Assembly (NCBI GenBank): GCA_035317605.1
Contig: DATHGT010000301.1
Span: 1 to 16,248, forward strand
Length of the DNA stretch: 16,248 bases
DNA from: DATHGT01 sp035317605
GTDB lineage: Bacteria > Methylomirabilota > Methylomirabilia > Rokubacteriales > CSP1-6
Reading direction: 5' to 3'
The stretch's first letter is position 1. Each line of letters opens with the position of its first letter. Made by a program: the position numbers and the translations under genes. This document shows positions 7,041 through 14,269 of this stretch, piece by piece. The notes below the pieces were generated by a model. The model saw nothing but the letters and a program-made list of their open reading frames with translations, had not been told where the DNA came from and searched no databases.

Positions 7041-8140
7041 TCGGGCCTCGCCGCCTCACGCGCGGTGGCGGCTTCACTCTCGAGCGCGGCGAGGCGCCCC
7101 AGCAGCTCGGCCACACGCTCGCGCAGGCGATCGGCGTCCTGGCGCGATTCGGCGAGCTGGCCCGCGAGCTCGTGAGCGACGACCACCCACGGCCTGCCCC
7201 GCGCGTCGGGCTGGGTCAGCCGGTCGATGGCCCCGTCGACGTCGATGCGCATGTGCAGCATCGAACGATGGGTCTCGGCGATGTCGACGGCCACGTCGTT
7301 GAGGCCATAGAGCTCGTGGATCATCATCAACTTGATCAACCGATCGACCGACAGCGCCGCCGGTCCGCCCGGGTAGTACTCGGGATGGTCGCGCTCCTGC
7401 ACGACGTCACGGCAGAACAGCACGTTGAAGGTGGCGGGACCGCCGAGCCAGTCGTCGCGGCGAATCCGGCTCGCGCCCTTGCGCTCCAGCGCTTGCTGAA
7501 ACCGCTCCCGGACCACGCGGTTGAAGTTGAGATCGATCGGCAGCAAGCCGTGCCCTTGAACGAGGCGGGCCAGCGTCGGGAAGTGCCCGTCCGGATAGAT
7601 CGGGCTGCGGTTGAGCGACGTCTCGGTCTCGAATCCGAGGAGCCCGGCCAGGAGCCTGGGCGCGCCGTCGAGGACCTGCCGCTCGCCGCCCTCCACGTCG
7701 GTCTTGAGGAAATCGGCCGGAGGCACCACGCCTTCGTCGAGGAGCGTATCGAGCCGCCGGACGTCGACCGGCATCGCCTGGGTGGTCCGGCCGTCCGTCG
7801 TGCTCGGGAGGAAGGAGCTGGAATAGGGATCGGAGCTGACGAAGAAATCTCGCCGCCCGTCCACGTCGGACACCGCCGTCCAGTGGTATTGCCGCCGCGC
7901 GTCGTCGGGGCAGCGCGATTTCAGCTCTTCGATGGCGGAGGGCAGGGCGTCGAACCCGTGGACGATCAGCGCGTCGCCCAGCGCCCGCCAGCGCGGGTGC
8001 TCGCCGCCCTGAACGCCGACGTCGACCAGCACGAAGGGCGTCTCGAGATCGCCGCGCTCGACGATCCACGTCGTGAACGCGGGCGCGGCGTTGGTGTACA
8101 GGTCCATGTTCGACGGGACATCGGACAGGTAGTCGGCCAT
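7037..8140 (-). CDS. FkbM-family SAM-dependent methyltransferase with C-terminal coiled-coil extension
   Basis: 367 residues. ATG 8140 directly follows the lipoprotein TAG, with a weak GAGAAG upstream. SAM-binding motif I is FVLVDVGVQGGEHPRW (about 36-51), followed by VHGFDALPSAI (about 60-70), a MPVDVRRLDTLLD segment (about 123-134) and the family's PADFLKTDVEGGERQVLDGA (141-160). FkbM-type enzymes O-methylate sugars and polyketides. The catalytic part ends near residue 240; about 120 residues follow that I do not recognise. The last 50 (VVVAHELAGQLAESRQDADRL onward) form heptads rich in Leu, Ala, Arg and Glu and probably make a coiled coil. The giant plus-strand protein also pairs a methyltransferase with coiled coils. 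The methylated sugar is unknown. Confidence 0.9.
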   Translation of the reverse strand: MADYLSDVPSNMDLYTNAAPAFTTWIVERGDLETPFVLVDVGVQGGEHPRWRALGDALIVHGFDALPSAIEELKSRCPDDARRQYHWTAVSDVDGRRDFFVSSDPYSSSFLPSTTDGRTTQAMPVDVRRLDTLLDEGVVPPADFLKTDVEGGERQVLDGAPRLLAGLLGFETETSLNRSPIYPDGHFPTLARLVQGHGLLPIDLNFNRVVRERFQQALERKGASRIRRDDWLGGPATFNVLFCRDVVQERDHPEYYPGGPAALSVDRLIKLMMIHELYGLNDVAVDIAETHRSMLHMRIDVDGAIDRLTQPDARGRPWVVVAHELAGQLAESRQDADRLRERVAELLGRLAALESEAATAREAARPE

Positions 8141-8653
8141 CTATCGCTTCTCGCCGATCTCGACGTACGACGGCGGCCACGTCGTGTCCGGGCCGTTCGG
8201 TCCGCCGTTGAGGTAGACCTCGCCGCCCGCGCGAGCGAGACCGACCTTGACGAGGAAGGTGACGGGCGCCGAGCCCGCGGCGGCCGTCTCGATCGCCCTG
8301 TCGACGGTGACCCGCTTGCCGGCGGCCCCCGCGACGGACGCGACCGCGAGGGCCTGGCGCTCGCCTTGACGAAAGACGGCGACGACGAATTCGTTGTCCC
8401 GGCCGAGCAGGCCGTTGAAGACGATCCGCAGCCGTAGCGTGGCGCCGGCCCGGCTCGGTCGATACGAGGGGCCGAGCACGCCGGCCCCGTCGTCGGGGCT
8501 CGCCTTTCCGGCCTCGGTCGGAATCACGGTGGCGGTCTGTCCGAACGACCGATACTCGACCCGCTGCACGTTGGCGAGCGACGGCTCGCCGCAGGCGGCC
8601 ACGAGTCCGACGCCGAGGAGGACGAGCACGGGAAGGCGTTTGCGAACGTTCAT
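8141..8653 (-). CDS. Small lipoprotein made of the repeat domain also found in the SGNH protein
   Basis: 170 residues, ATG overlapping the preceding stop as ATGA, with a good ribosome site GGAGAGG (8664-8658) 4 bases upstream. The N-terminus is a lipoprotein signal: MNVRKR, a hydrophobic core and lipobox LVAAC with lipidated Cys21; Gly follows the Cys. Residues 56-167 align by eye with the two C-terminal domains of the SGNH protein at 1069-3588. Shared elements, in order: GAGVLGPSY, a strand LRLRIVF, DNEFVVAVF, a KRVTV strand, VKVG, then EVYLNGGPNGP. I do not recognise the domain; its beta-rich pattern suggests a sandwich for carbohydrate binding or protein contact. Location is the outer face of a membrane. 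It may pair with the anchored SGNH enzyme. Confidence 0.85.
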   Translation of the reverse strand: MNVRKRLPVLVLLGVGLVAACGEPSLANVQRVEYRSFGQTATVIPTEAGKASPDDGAGVLGPSYRPSRAGATLRLRIVFNGLLGRDNEFVVAVFRQGERQALAVASVAGAAGKRVTVDRAIETAAAGSAPVTFLVKVGLARAGGEVYLNGGPNGPDTTWPPSYVEIGEKR

Positions 8654-9825
8654 GCGACCTCTCCGCCCGCCTCGATCCGCGACACCATCGCCGCGAACTC
8701 ACGCTCGATCACCTCGAGACGGTCGTCCTGCCAGACCAGGCGCTGGAACGGATTCGCAAACGGAAGCTGGCCGCCGACCTCGAAGCCGAGCTGCTCCAGG
8801 AACGCTTCGGTCGTCTGGGGGACGCTGGCCGTGATCATCTTGAAGATGAGCAGGCGCGTCCGCGGCGCGAGCGCCGCCATGAGGATCGGCCCGTTGTTCA
8901 CCCCGAGATTCAGGAAGGCACGCTCGTAGAGGGCCAGCCGCAGCGCCACGTTCACCGACGCCTCCGGCATCAGCTCGAAGCCGTGCAACGCGGGAGGGGC
9001 CCCATCGAGCGTGCGCTCGAGGTCGAGGACGAACACCGGCAGGTAGCGGGCGCGGTCCAGCCGGCGCGCGAAGGCGGCCCACGCCTCGGCGTCGCTGTTC
9101 CGGGCGGGCATGAACGGGTAGTCCCGCAGGGTGATCGTCACCAGCCGCCGGCCGTCGAGCCGCGCCGCCAGCCAGCGGTCGACGAAGCGCTGGGCCTGCA
9201 CGGGGCTGTGCAGGACGGCGAGCTCGCTCTCTCCCGCCCGCGCCGCTTCGAGCACCTCGGACGGATGGTGGCCGACGGCCAACAGGGGCTCGTAGTCGCG
9301 CGGATACACGTGAGGTCCCGCGTCCGCCCGCAGCGCGCGGGCGGATTGACGGTCCGGCAGGAGCGTGTAGCCGGCGCCGGTGGGCAGGAGCCCGAAGATC
9401 GCCACCACCACGTTGTGCAGGCGCCAGCGCCGGGCCTCGCGATCGACCGCCGCCTCGTACACCGCGCGCTCCGCGCGCAGACCGTCGAGCGCTCCGGGGA
9501 CGACGACGAAGTGGACCCGGTCGAGATTCAGCTGGCGACGCATGCGGTCGGCGCCGGCCACGAACCAGGCGGCGTCGTGGGTGAGCGGCGAGACCTGCAG
9601 GTCGTAGAACGCGTACAGCACGGTGGGGCTGACGAGCCGCGCGTCGACCCGCGCGAGACGACGCACGGGGGCGAGGACGGCGCCCAGGGCGTGACGCAGC
9701 CGGCCGTGGACGGCGCGGCCGAACGCGGTGGCCGGGGTGCGGTGCTGGAGCCGCCGCCAGACCCACCCCACGCCCTCGGTGCGGACGGTGTCGACGACGC
9801 TGGTCAAGCGAGGAATGTGCGTCAC
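8650..9825 (-). CDS. Protein of unknown function, possibly GT-B-like glycosyltransferase
   Basis: 391 residues, GTG start, first gene of the minus-strand operon. No signal peptide or membrane helix is clear. The N-terminal ~70 residues are basic and amphipathic. Visible blocks: VSPTVLYAFYDLQVSPLTHDAAWFV (about 65-89), a VHFVVVPG strand (about 104-111), LVTITLRDYPFMPARNSD (about 229-246), LPVFVLDLERTL (about 262-273), ALYERAFLNLGVNNGPILMAAL and RTRLLIFKMI. Alternating Rossmann-like strands with a late NxGxNNGP motif recall GT-B glycosyltransferases, where such a loop binds the nucleotide sugar, but I cannot name a family. Heading a decoration operon fits a sugar transferase. It shares a four-base overlap with the lipoprotein gene, so the two are probably translated together. 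The functional guess is weak; the coding call is strong. Confidence 0.82.
   Translation of the reverse strand: MTHIPRLTSVVDTVRTEGVGWVWRRLQHRTPATAFGRAVHGRLRHALGAVLAPVRRLARVDARLVSPTVLYAFYDLQVSPLTHDAAWFVAGADRMRRQLNLDRVHFVVVPGALDGLRAERAVYEAAVDREARRWRLHNVVVAIFGLLPTGAGYTLLPDRQSARALRADAGPHVYPRDYEPLLAVGHHPSEVLEAARAGESELAVLHSPVQAQRFVDRWLAARLDGRRLVTITLRDYPFMPARNSDAEAWAAFARRLDRARYLPVFVLDLERTLDGAPPALHGFELMPEASVNVALRLALYERAFLNLGVNNGPILMAALAPRTRLLIFKMITASVPQTTEAFLEQLGFEVGGQLPFANPFQRLVWQDDRLEVIEREFAAMVSRIEAGGEVA
8658..8664 (-). promoter_or_regulatory. Ribosome binding site of the lipoprotein gene
   Basis: GGAGAGG on the minus strand, 4 bases before ATG 8653, inside the end of the upstream coding region. 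It supports this start over downstream ones. Confidence 0.6.
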
Positions 9826-9914
9826 GAGCGCTGGGAGACTCGCGTTATCATACCGTCCGCTGTGTTCGAAGCTTCCGTCGAGATCAGCATCTTCACCGTC
9901 CGGTGGATCGGCGC
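9826..9914. promoter_or_regulatory. Divergent intergenic region with candidate overlapping -10 elements
   Basis: 89 bases separate the two divergent operons and should hold both promoters. The AT-richer TTATCATA (9845-9852) reads TATCAT on the plus strand (9846-9851) and TATGAT on the minus strand (9852-9847). Each is one base from TATAAT, so the two -10 elements would overlap. I find no convincing -35 boxes, and no operator beyond this. The assignment is tentative. Confidence 0.35.
9902..9907 (+). promoter_or_regulatory. Ribosome binding site deciding the ATG start at 9915
   Basis: GGTGGA lies 7 bases before ATG 9915. A GTG four codons upstream (9903) falls inside this site and lacks one of its own, so ATG 9915 is preferred. 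Confidence 0.55.
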
Positions 9915-12900
9915 ATGCCAGGCCAGCGCGTCCGTCTAGTCACCTACGCCTGGGGCCAAGAGTATATCGACAGGCTGCTCGATCTGGCCCTGTCCGCCGC
10001 GCTGGCCCCGGGCAACCTGCCGGCCCTCACCCGGTTCTTCGACTGCAGCGCCGTGATCGTCACCGAGGAGGGCCTGTTCGACTATACGAGGGCGCATCCG
10101 GTGGCCAGGCGGCTGGCCGCGCTGTGTCCGCTCCGCCTCATCGCCCTGGACGATCTGGTCGGCGAGCGGTGGCAATACGGACTCTCGGTGGCCTGCGCGC
10201 TCTTCCGCGGCTTCGAGGACCTCGGGCCCGCCATGACCGACACCTACATGCTGTTCCTCAACGCCGACTTCGTGCTGGCCGACGGCTGTTACGAGCGGCT
10301 GATTCCCCGCATCCGCGCGGGCGAGCGCGCGCTCCTGTCGCCCAGCTATTGCGTGGTCGAGGAGCACGTCCGCCCGATCCTGGACGCCCGGCGCGAGCGC
10401 GACACGGGAGTCCTCGCCCTGCCGCCCCGAGCGCTGGCCCAGCTCATCCTCGAGCATCGCCACGACACCATCCGCGCCAAGACCGTCAACCAGCGTGAGA
10501 TGCACTATCAGTACATGGACCAGTTCTACTGGACCCTCGACGCGCACACCCTGCTCGGCCACCAGATGCCGATCTCCCTGGTCGCCATGCGGCCGGAGCG
10601 CGCCCTCGACGAGATCAACACCTTCTGGGATTGGGGACTGGTGTACGAGTTCTGCCCGTCGCGGAGGCTCACCGCGCTGGGGGATTCGGACGAATTCCTG
10701 ATGGCGGAGCTGCGGGCCGAGAAGACCTATGCCGATCTCGTCCGGCCCGGGTGGAGCTCGCCGCGCGAGATCGCGGCACGAACGACCGGGTACATCACGC
10801 AGTACCAGGTCGACGGCGCGCGGTTCCCGCTCAGCCTGCACGCGCGCGACCTGCCGGCCGGCGTGGACGACGCGCGCGCGAGCCTGCGCGCGGTCACCGA
10901 CGAGATCCTGAGCCACCTGCCGTCGACGCCGATCGACCACCGCAACCACGCGCAGTGGATCTACCACCAGCACCATTTCCAGACGTACTGGGCGGCCAAG
11001 GTGACGCGGGCCCGCGAGGAGCTGGCGCAGCTCGAGTCCGAGCTGGAGGGCGAGCGCGCGGCACTCGGGGCGCGGCACCAGGACGGACTCGAGCGCCTCG
11101 CCGAACGCTACGCGCCGCGGTTCGACGCCCTGCGCCGCACGGTGGCGCGCGGACAACGAGCGGAGCCGGCGACGCTCGATCCGATCGCCGTTCCCGCGGC
11201 GGACGGGTTCACGCCGGCCGACGCGGCCGCGCGCGCGCCGCGAGTTCGATCATCGAGGGGCACGGCTCCGGCGCCGCCCGCGGAGCGCGGGGCGCTCATC
11301 CGCCGCGTCTACCGGCTGGCGTTCGGAGCCTTTCCCAGGCATCGGCCCTGGCATCCGCTCTACGCGCCGTATCGACAGCTGTCCGTCGCGCTCACTCGCG
11401 CGCTCCGCGATCCGCGGTCCCGGATCGTGGTCGTGGGTGAGCCCGACAGCCTCGTGGCGCGCGCGATCGCGCTCCGCTCGCGCGCCGGTCAACTCGCTCA
11501 CGTGTCGCCGTCGGCGCTGCTGGGCGATGGCCTCGCGCAGGCCGGACCCGATCTGCCGCGCGTCGATCTCTGCCTGATCGAGCTGCCGATCGCGGAGATC
11601 TCGCGCGCGACCGATCTCGTCACGGCCATGCTCCCGCGCATGCGCGCGGAGTCGACCGTTCTGATCCACGGCAGCAACCGGGAGCTGCACCCGCGCTCCC
11701 TCTGGGATGCGGAGCTGACGCGTCTGCTCGGCCGGATGCCGGCGGCCGGGCTGCGCGCGTCCGGGTCGTGGGGCGGTGCGCGCGCGCTGACCCTCATCGA
11801 CCGGGCCTATGCTCTGGTGCGCCGCGACGGTGCGCGCGCGCGTGCCGCCTGGGTCGCCGCGGCCATCGTCCCGCTCACGCTCGCCGGCCATCTGCGGGAG
11901 CGAGCGCGCTCGGCGGCGTCGATCCCGTCGCCATGCACCGGGGTCACGATCGAGGTCCGCGTGACGGCGAGCGGCGGGCCGTCCCCGACGCCGACGGTCG
12001 TGGCGCCGTCCCTCCGCCGCTTCGATCTCGCCGGGCTCTCGACGCTGCGCACCTCGTCGCTCGAGCAGGTCCTCGCCGAGCTGAACGACCTCCAGGCCGA
12101 GCGGCAGGCCCTTCGCGCGGAGGCCGAGGCCAGACGCGCGGAGCACGACGATCTGCTCCGGCGACACCGCGCCCTCGAAGCGGACAAGGACCAGCACGGC
12201 GCCACCATCGCCCAGATCAACCAGAAGCTGCACGCGCAACATCTCGGAGAGCAGGAGGTGCGGGCCGAGCGCGACTACGCGCTGGCGCGGAGGGATGCCC
12301 TGCGCGTCCAGGCGGACGCGCTGGCCGCCGAGAACCGCGCGCTGCGCGAGCAGGGTCGCGCGCTGGAGCGGCGGAACGCGGACCAGGCCGCCGCCATCGG
12401 CCGAATCAGCCAGCAGCTGCGCGAGCACTCCCTGCGCGAGCCGCGCCTGCGCGCGGAGCGTGCCGACGCCCTCGCGCGGGGGGACGCCGTGGCCGCCGAG
12501 AACGCGGATTTGCAGAGGCGGAACCAGGACCTGCGCGCGCAGAATCGCGAGCTGGAAGAGCGGAACACGCAGCAGGACGCCACCATCGCCCGGATCCACG
12601 ACGAGCTGCACGACCAGTCTCTGGGCGGACAGCACCTGCGGGCCGAGCGCGACGAGGCGCTCGCGCGCGGGGAGGCGCTGGCCGCCCGGACGGACGCGCT
12701 GGCCGCCGAGAACGCGGACCTGCTCGCGCGGAATCGCGAGCTGCACGCGCAGAACGCCCAGCACGGCGCCACCATCGCCCAGATCAACCAGAAGCTGCAC
12801 GCGCTGTCCACCGAGAAGGACGAAGCCGGGGAGCGCGACTATCAGCTGGTGATGGCGCAGCAGAGTCTGCGGGCCGGCCTCACCGACCTCGATCCCGCCT

Positions 12901-13583
12901 TCGCACCCGTGTACGAGGCGTGCCGCGCCTACACGATGCAATCGGTCGAGCGTCTCTACGCCCTGTACAAGGCCGTCGAGTACGTCGTCAGGGCGCGTAT
13001 CCCCGGCGACATCGTGGAAACCGGGGTCTGGCGCGGCGGCGGCATGATGGTGGTCGCCCACACGCTGCTGCTCATGGGCGACGTGAGCCGCCGGTTGATC
13101 CTGTTCGACACGTTCGAAGGTCATCCCCGGCCGGACCCCGACGTCGACGTGGACCTCTGGGGCAACCGCGCGGTGGATGAATGGCAGCGGCATCAGGCGC
13201 AGGATCCGCCCGCCGCGTGGGGCAAGGTGCCGGTGGACGAGGCGCGGGCGAACATGGCGCGCACCGGCTATCCCATGGACCACGTCGTGCTGGTGAAGGG
13301 CCGGCTCGAGGACACCGCCGTCCCCCACGCCCCCGCCGCCGTGGCCCTCCTCCGGCTGGATACCGATTGGTATGAGTCGACGCGCGTGGGGCTGAGCGTG
13401 CTCTATCCCCGGCTGGCCGACCACGGCGTCCTGATCGTCGACGACTACGGCCACTACCGCGGCCAGCGCCAGGCGGTCGACGAATACTTCGCCGCGGAGG
13501 GCCCGGCGCCCCTCCTCAATCGGGTGGACTACAGCTGCCGCCTGGCCATCAAGCCCTCGGCGAGCGGAGGAGGGGGCGGATGA
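9915..13583 (+). CDS. Giant fusion: glycosyltransferase-like domain, Rossmann-like domain, coiled-coil repeats, TylF/MycF-type methyltransferase
   Basis: 1222 residues. Residues 1-350: glycosyltransferase-like, starting RVRLVTYAWG with TDTYMLFLNADFVLADG, where NAD (116-118) may replace the DxD metal motif of GT-A enzymes. A short coiled coil spans about 360-415. Residues about 455-660 form an alpha/beta domain (RIVVVGEPDSLVARAIA near 503, later DLCLIELPIAEI) that looks like a degenerate methyltransferase or Rossmann fold without a clear GxGxG. About 717-980 is coiled coil with three 63-residue repeats. About 985-1215 is a TylF/MycF O-methyltransferase: IPGDIVETGVWRGGGMM (SAM site, near 1031), LILFDTFEGHPRPD, LLRLDTDWYESTRVGL (near 1147) and GVLIVDDYGHYRGQRQAV with conserved acidic metal ligands. 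Such architecture recalls WbdD, where a coiled coil links chain capping to length control; homology is not claimed. It heads the plus operon. Confidence 0.88.
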   Translation: MPGQRVRLVTYAWGQEYIDRLLDLALSAALAPGNLPALTRFFDCSAVIVTEEGLFDYTRAHPVARRLAALCPLRLIALDDLVGERWQYGLSVACALFRGFEDLGPAMTDTYMLFLNADFVLADGCYERLIPRIRAGERALLSPSYCVVEEHVRPILDARRERDTGVLALPPRALAQLILEHRHDTIRAKTVNQREMHYQYMDQFYWTLDAHTLLGHQMPISLVAMRPERALDEINTFWDWGLVYEFCPSRRLTALGDSDEFLMAELRAEKTYADLVRPGWSSPREIAARTTGYITQYQVDGARFPLSLHARDLPAGVDDARASLRAVTDEILSHLPSTPIDHRNHAQWIYHQHHFQTYWAAKVTRAREELAQLESELEGERAALGARHQDGLERLAERYAPRFDALRRTVARGQRAEPATLDPIAVPAADGFTPADAAARAPRVRSSRGTAPAPPAERGALIRRVYRLAFGAFPRHRPWHPLYAPYRQLSVALTRALRDPRSRIVVVGEPDSLVARAIALRSRAGQLAHVSPSALLGDGLAQAGPDLPRVDLCLIELPIAEISRATDLVTAMLPRMRAESTVLIHGSNRELHPRSLWDAELTRLLGRMPAAGLRASGSWGGARALTLIDRAYALVRRDGARARAAWVAAAIVPLTLAGHLRERARSAASIPSPCTGVTIEVRVTASGGPSPTPTVVAPSLRRFDLAGLSTLRTSSLEQVLAELNDLQAERQALRAEAEARRAEHDDLLRRHRALEADKDQHGATIAQINQKLHAQHLGEQEVRAERDYALARRDALRVQADALAAENRALREQGRALERRNADQAAAIGRISQQLREHSLREPRLRAERADALARGDAVAAENADLQRRNQDLRAQNRELEERNTQQDATIARIHDELHDQSLGGQHLRAERDEALARGEALAARTDALAAENADLLARNRELHAQNAQHGATIAQINQKLHALSTEKDEAGERDYQLVMAQQSLRAGLTDLDPAFAPVYEACRAYTMQSVERLYALYKAVEYVVRARIPGDIVETGVWRGGGMMVVAHTLLLMGDVSRRLILFDTFEGHPRPDPDVDVDLWGNRAVDEWQRHQAQDPPAAWGKVPVDEARANMARTGYPMDHVVLVKGRLEDTAVPHAPAAVALLRLDTDWYESTRVGLSVLYPRLADHGVLIVDDYGHYRGQRQAVDEYFAAEGPAPLLNRVDYSCRLAIKPSASGGGGG
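12192..12803 (+). repeat. Three tandem 189-bp (63-residue) coiled-coil repeats plus a partial fourth
   Basis: Units 12192-12380, 12381-12569 and 12570-12758 each encode exactly 63 residues, i.e. nine heptads. A fourth begins at 12759 and runs 15 residues before diverging. Each unit starts with a (Q/D)(Q/H)xATI-like segment (QHGATIAQINQKL, DQAAAIGRISQQL, QQDATIARIHDEL, QHGATIAQINQKL), then LRAERDxALAR, AAEN and a polar RN-rich end. The second unit lost one heptad (ALRVQAD-like) and gained another, keeping the length. The first and fourth starts are identical over 47 bases (12191-12237 and 12758-12804), which points to recent duplication or gene conversion. Confidence 0.92.
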
Positions 13584-14269
13584 CGTACGCGCCGATCGAC
13601 GTCGATCGCTTCGAGAACACCACCGGCGAGCCGGCGTACATCGCCACGATCGTCAAGCTCAATCCGGGCGCCCGGATCATCAGCTCGCGCCTGCTCGGTC
13701 CGACCTATCTCAACCGCCACACCCAGCTCGGTCCCGACGCCGTGGTGGGACGCTACTTCGGCATGAACGAGCACGGCTACGTCGCCCGCGCCACCGTGGG
13801 CCACTTCTGCTCGATCGGCGCGCGCACCGCCATCAACCCCTTCAATCATCCCGTCGACTGGCTCAGCATCCACGAGTTCCAGTACCATCCCCACGCCTTC
13901 GACTGGGTGGACGAGTACACGGCGATCGACCGCCTGCCGCGGACCCCCGACATGATCGAGCCGGTGACGATCGGCAGCGACGTGTGGATGGGCCACAACG
14001 TCAACGTGATGCCCGGCGTGTCGGTGGGCGACGGGGCGGTGATCGGCGCCGGGTCCGTGGTGACCAGGGACGTGCCGCCCTTCGCGATCGTGGCGGGGGC
14101 GCCGGCCACGGTGAAGAGGTTCCGCTTCTCCGACCAGCTCATCGAGCGCCTCTTGTGCGTCCGGTGGTGGGACCTCGAGCTCGCGGAGATCGGCGGGCTG
14201 CCCTATCGCGACGTGGAGCGGTGCCTGGACCGGATCGAAGCGATCAAGGCCGCCAAGGCCGCGCGATGA
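13580..14269 (+). CDS. CatB-like hexapeptide (left-handed beta-helix) acetyltransferase
   Basis: 229 residues, ATG overlapping the preceding stop as ATGA. Isoleucine-patch hexapeptide repeats appear in two blocks: GARIISSRLLGPTYLNRHTQLGPDAVVG (about 30-57) and PVTIGSDVWMGHNVNVMPGVSVGDGAVIGAGSVV. Between them the loop INPFNHPVDWLS carries the conserved His expected to be catalytic in xenobiotic/CatB-type acetyltransferases. The ending FAIVAGAPATVKRFRFS plus RWWDLE fits the family's C-terminal helix. Such enzymes use acetyl-CoA to O- or N-acetylate sugars in glycan clusters; a chloramphenicol-resistance role is not supported by context. It probably forms a trimer. The sugar target is unknown. 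Length is normal for the family (about 200-220). Confidence 0.92.
   Translation: MTYAPIDVDRFENTTGEPAYIATIVKLNPGARIISSRLLGPTYLNRHTQLGPDAVVGRYFGMNEHGYVARATVGHFCSIGARTAINPFNHPVDWLSIHEFQYHPHAFDWVDEYTAIDRLPRTPDMIEPVTIGSDVWMGHNVNVMPGVSVGDGAVIGAGSVVTRDVPPFAIVAGAPATVKRFRFSDQLIERLLCVRWWDLELAEIGGLPYRDVERCLDRIEAIKAAKAAR

Noticed and set aside
6673..7116. Upstream ATG start for the carbamoyltransferase at 7116
   Set aside because: It would cover the whole SxtJ gene and part of the FkbM gene; the family begins right at ILGLSAFYHD.
12192..12803. CRISPR-like or mobile repeat array
   Set aside because: Units are contiguous, in frame, diverged and encode coiled-coil heptads; there are no spacers.
11250..13454. 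734-codon minus-strand frame opposite the giant fusion gene
   Set aside because: It mirrors the coiled-coil repeats and lacks any recognisable domain; the plus frame has a complete TylF domain.
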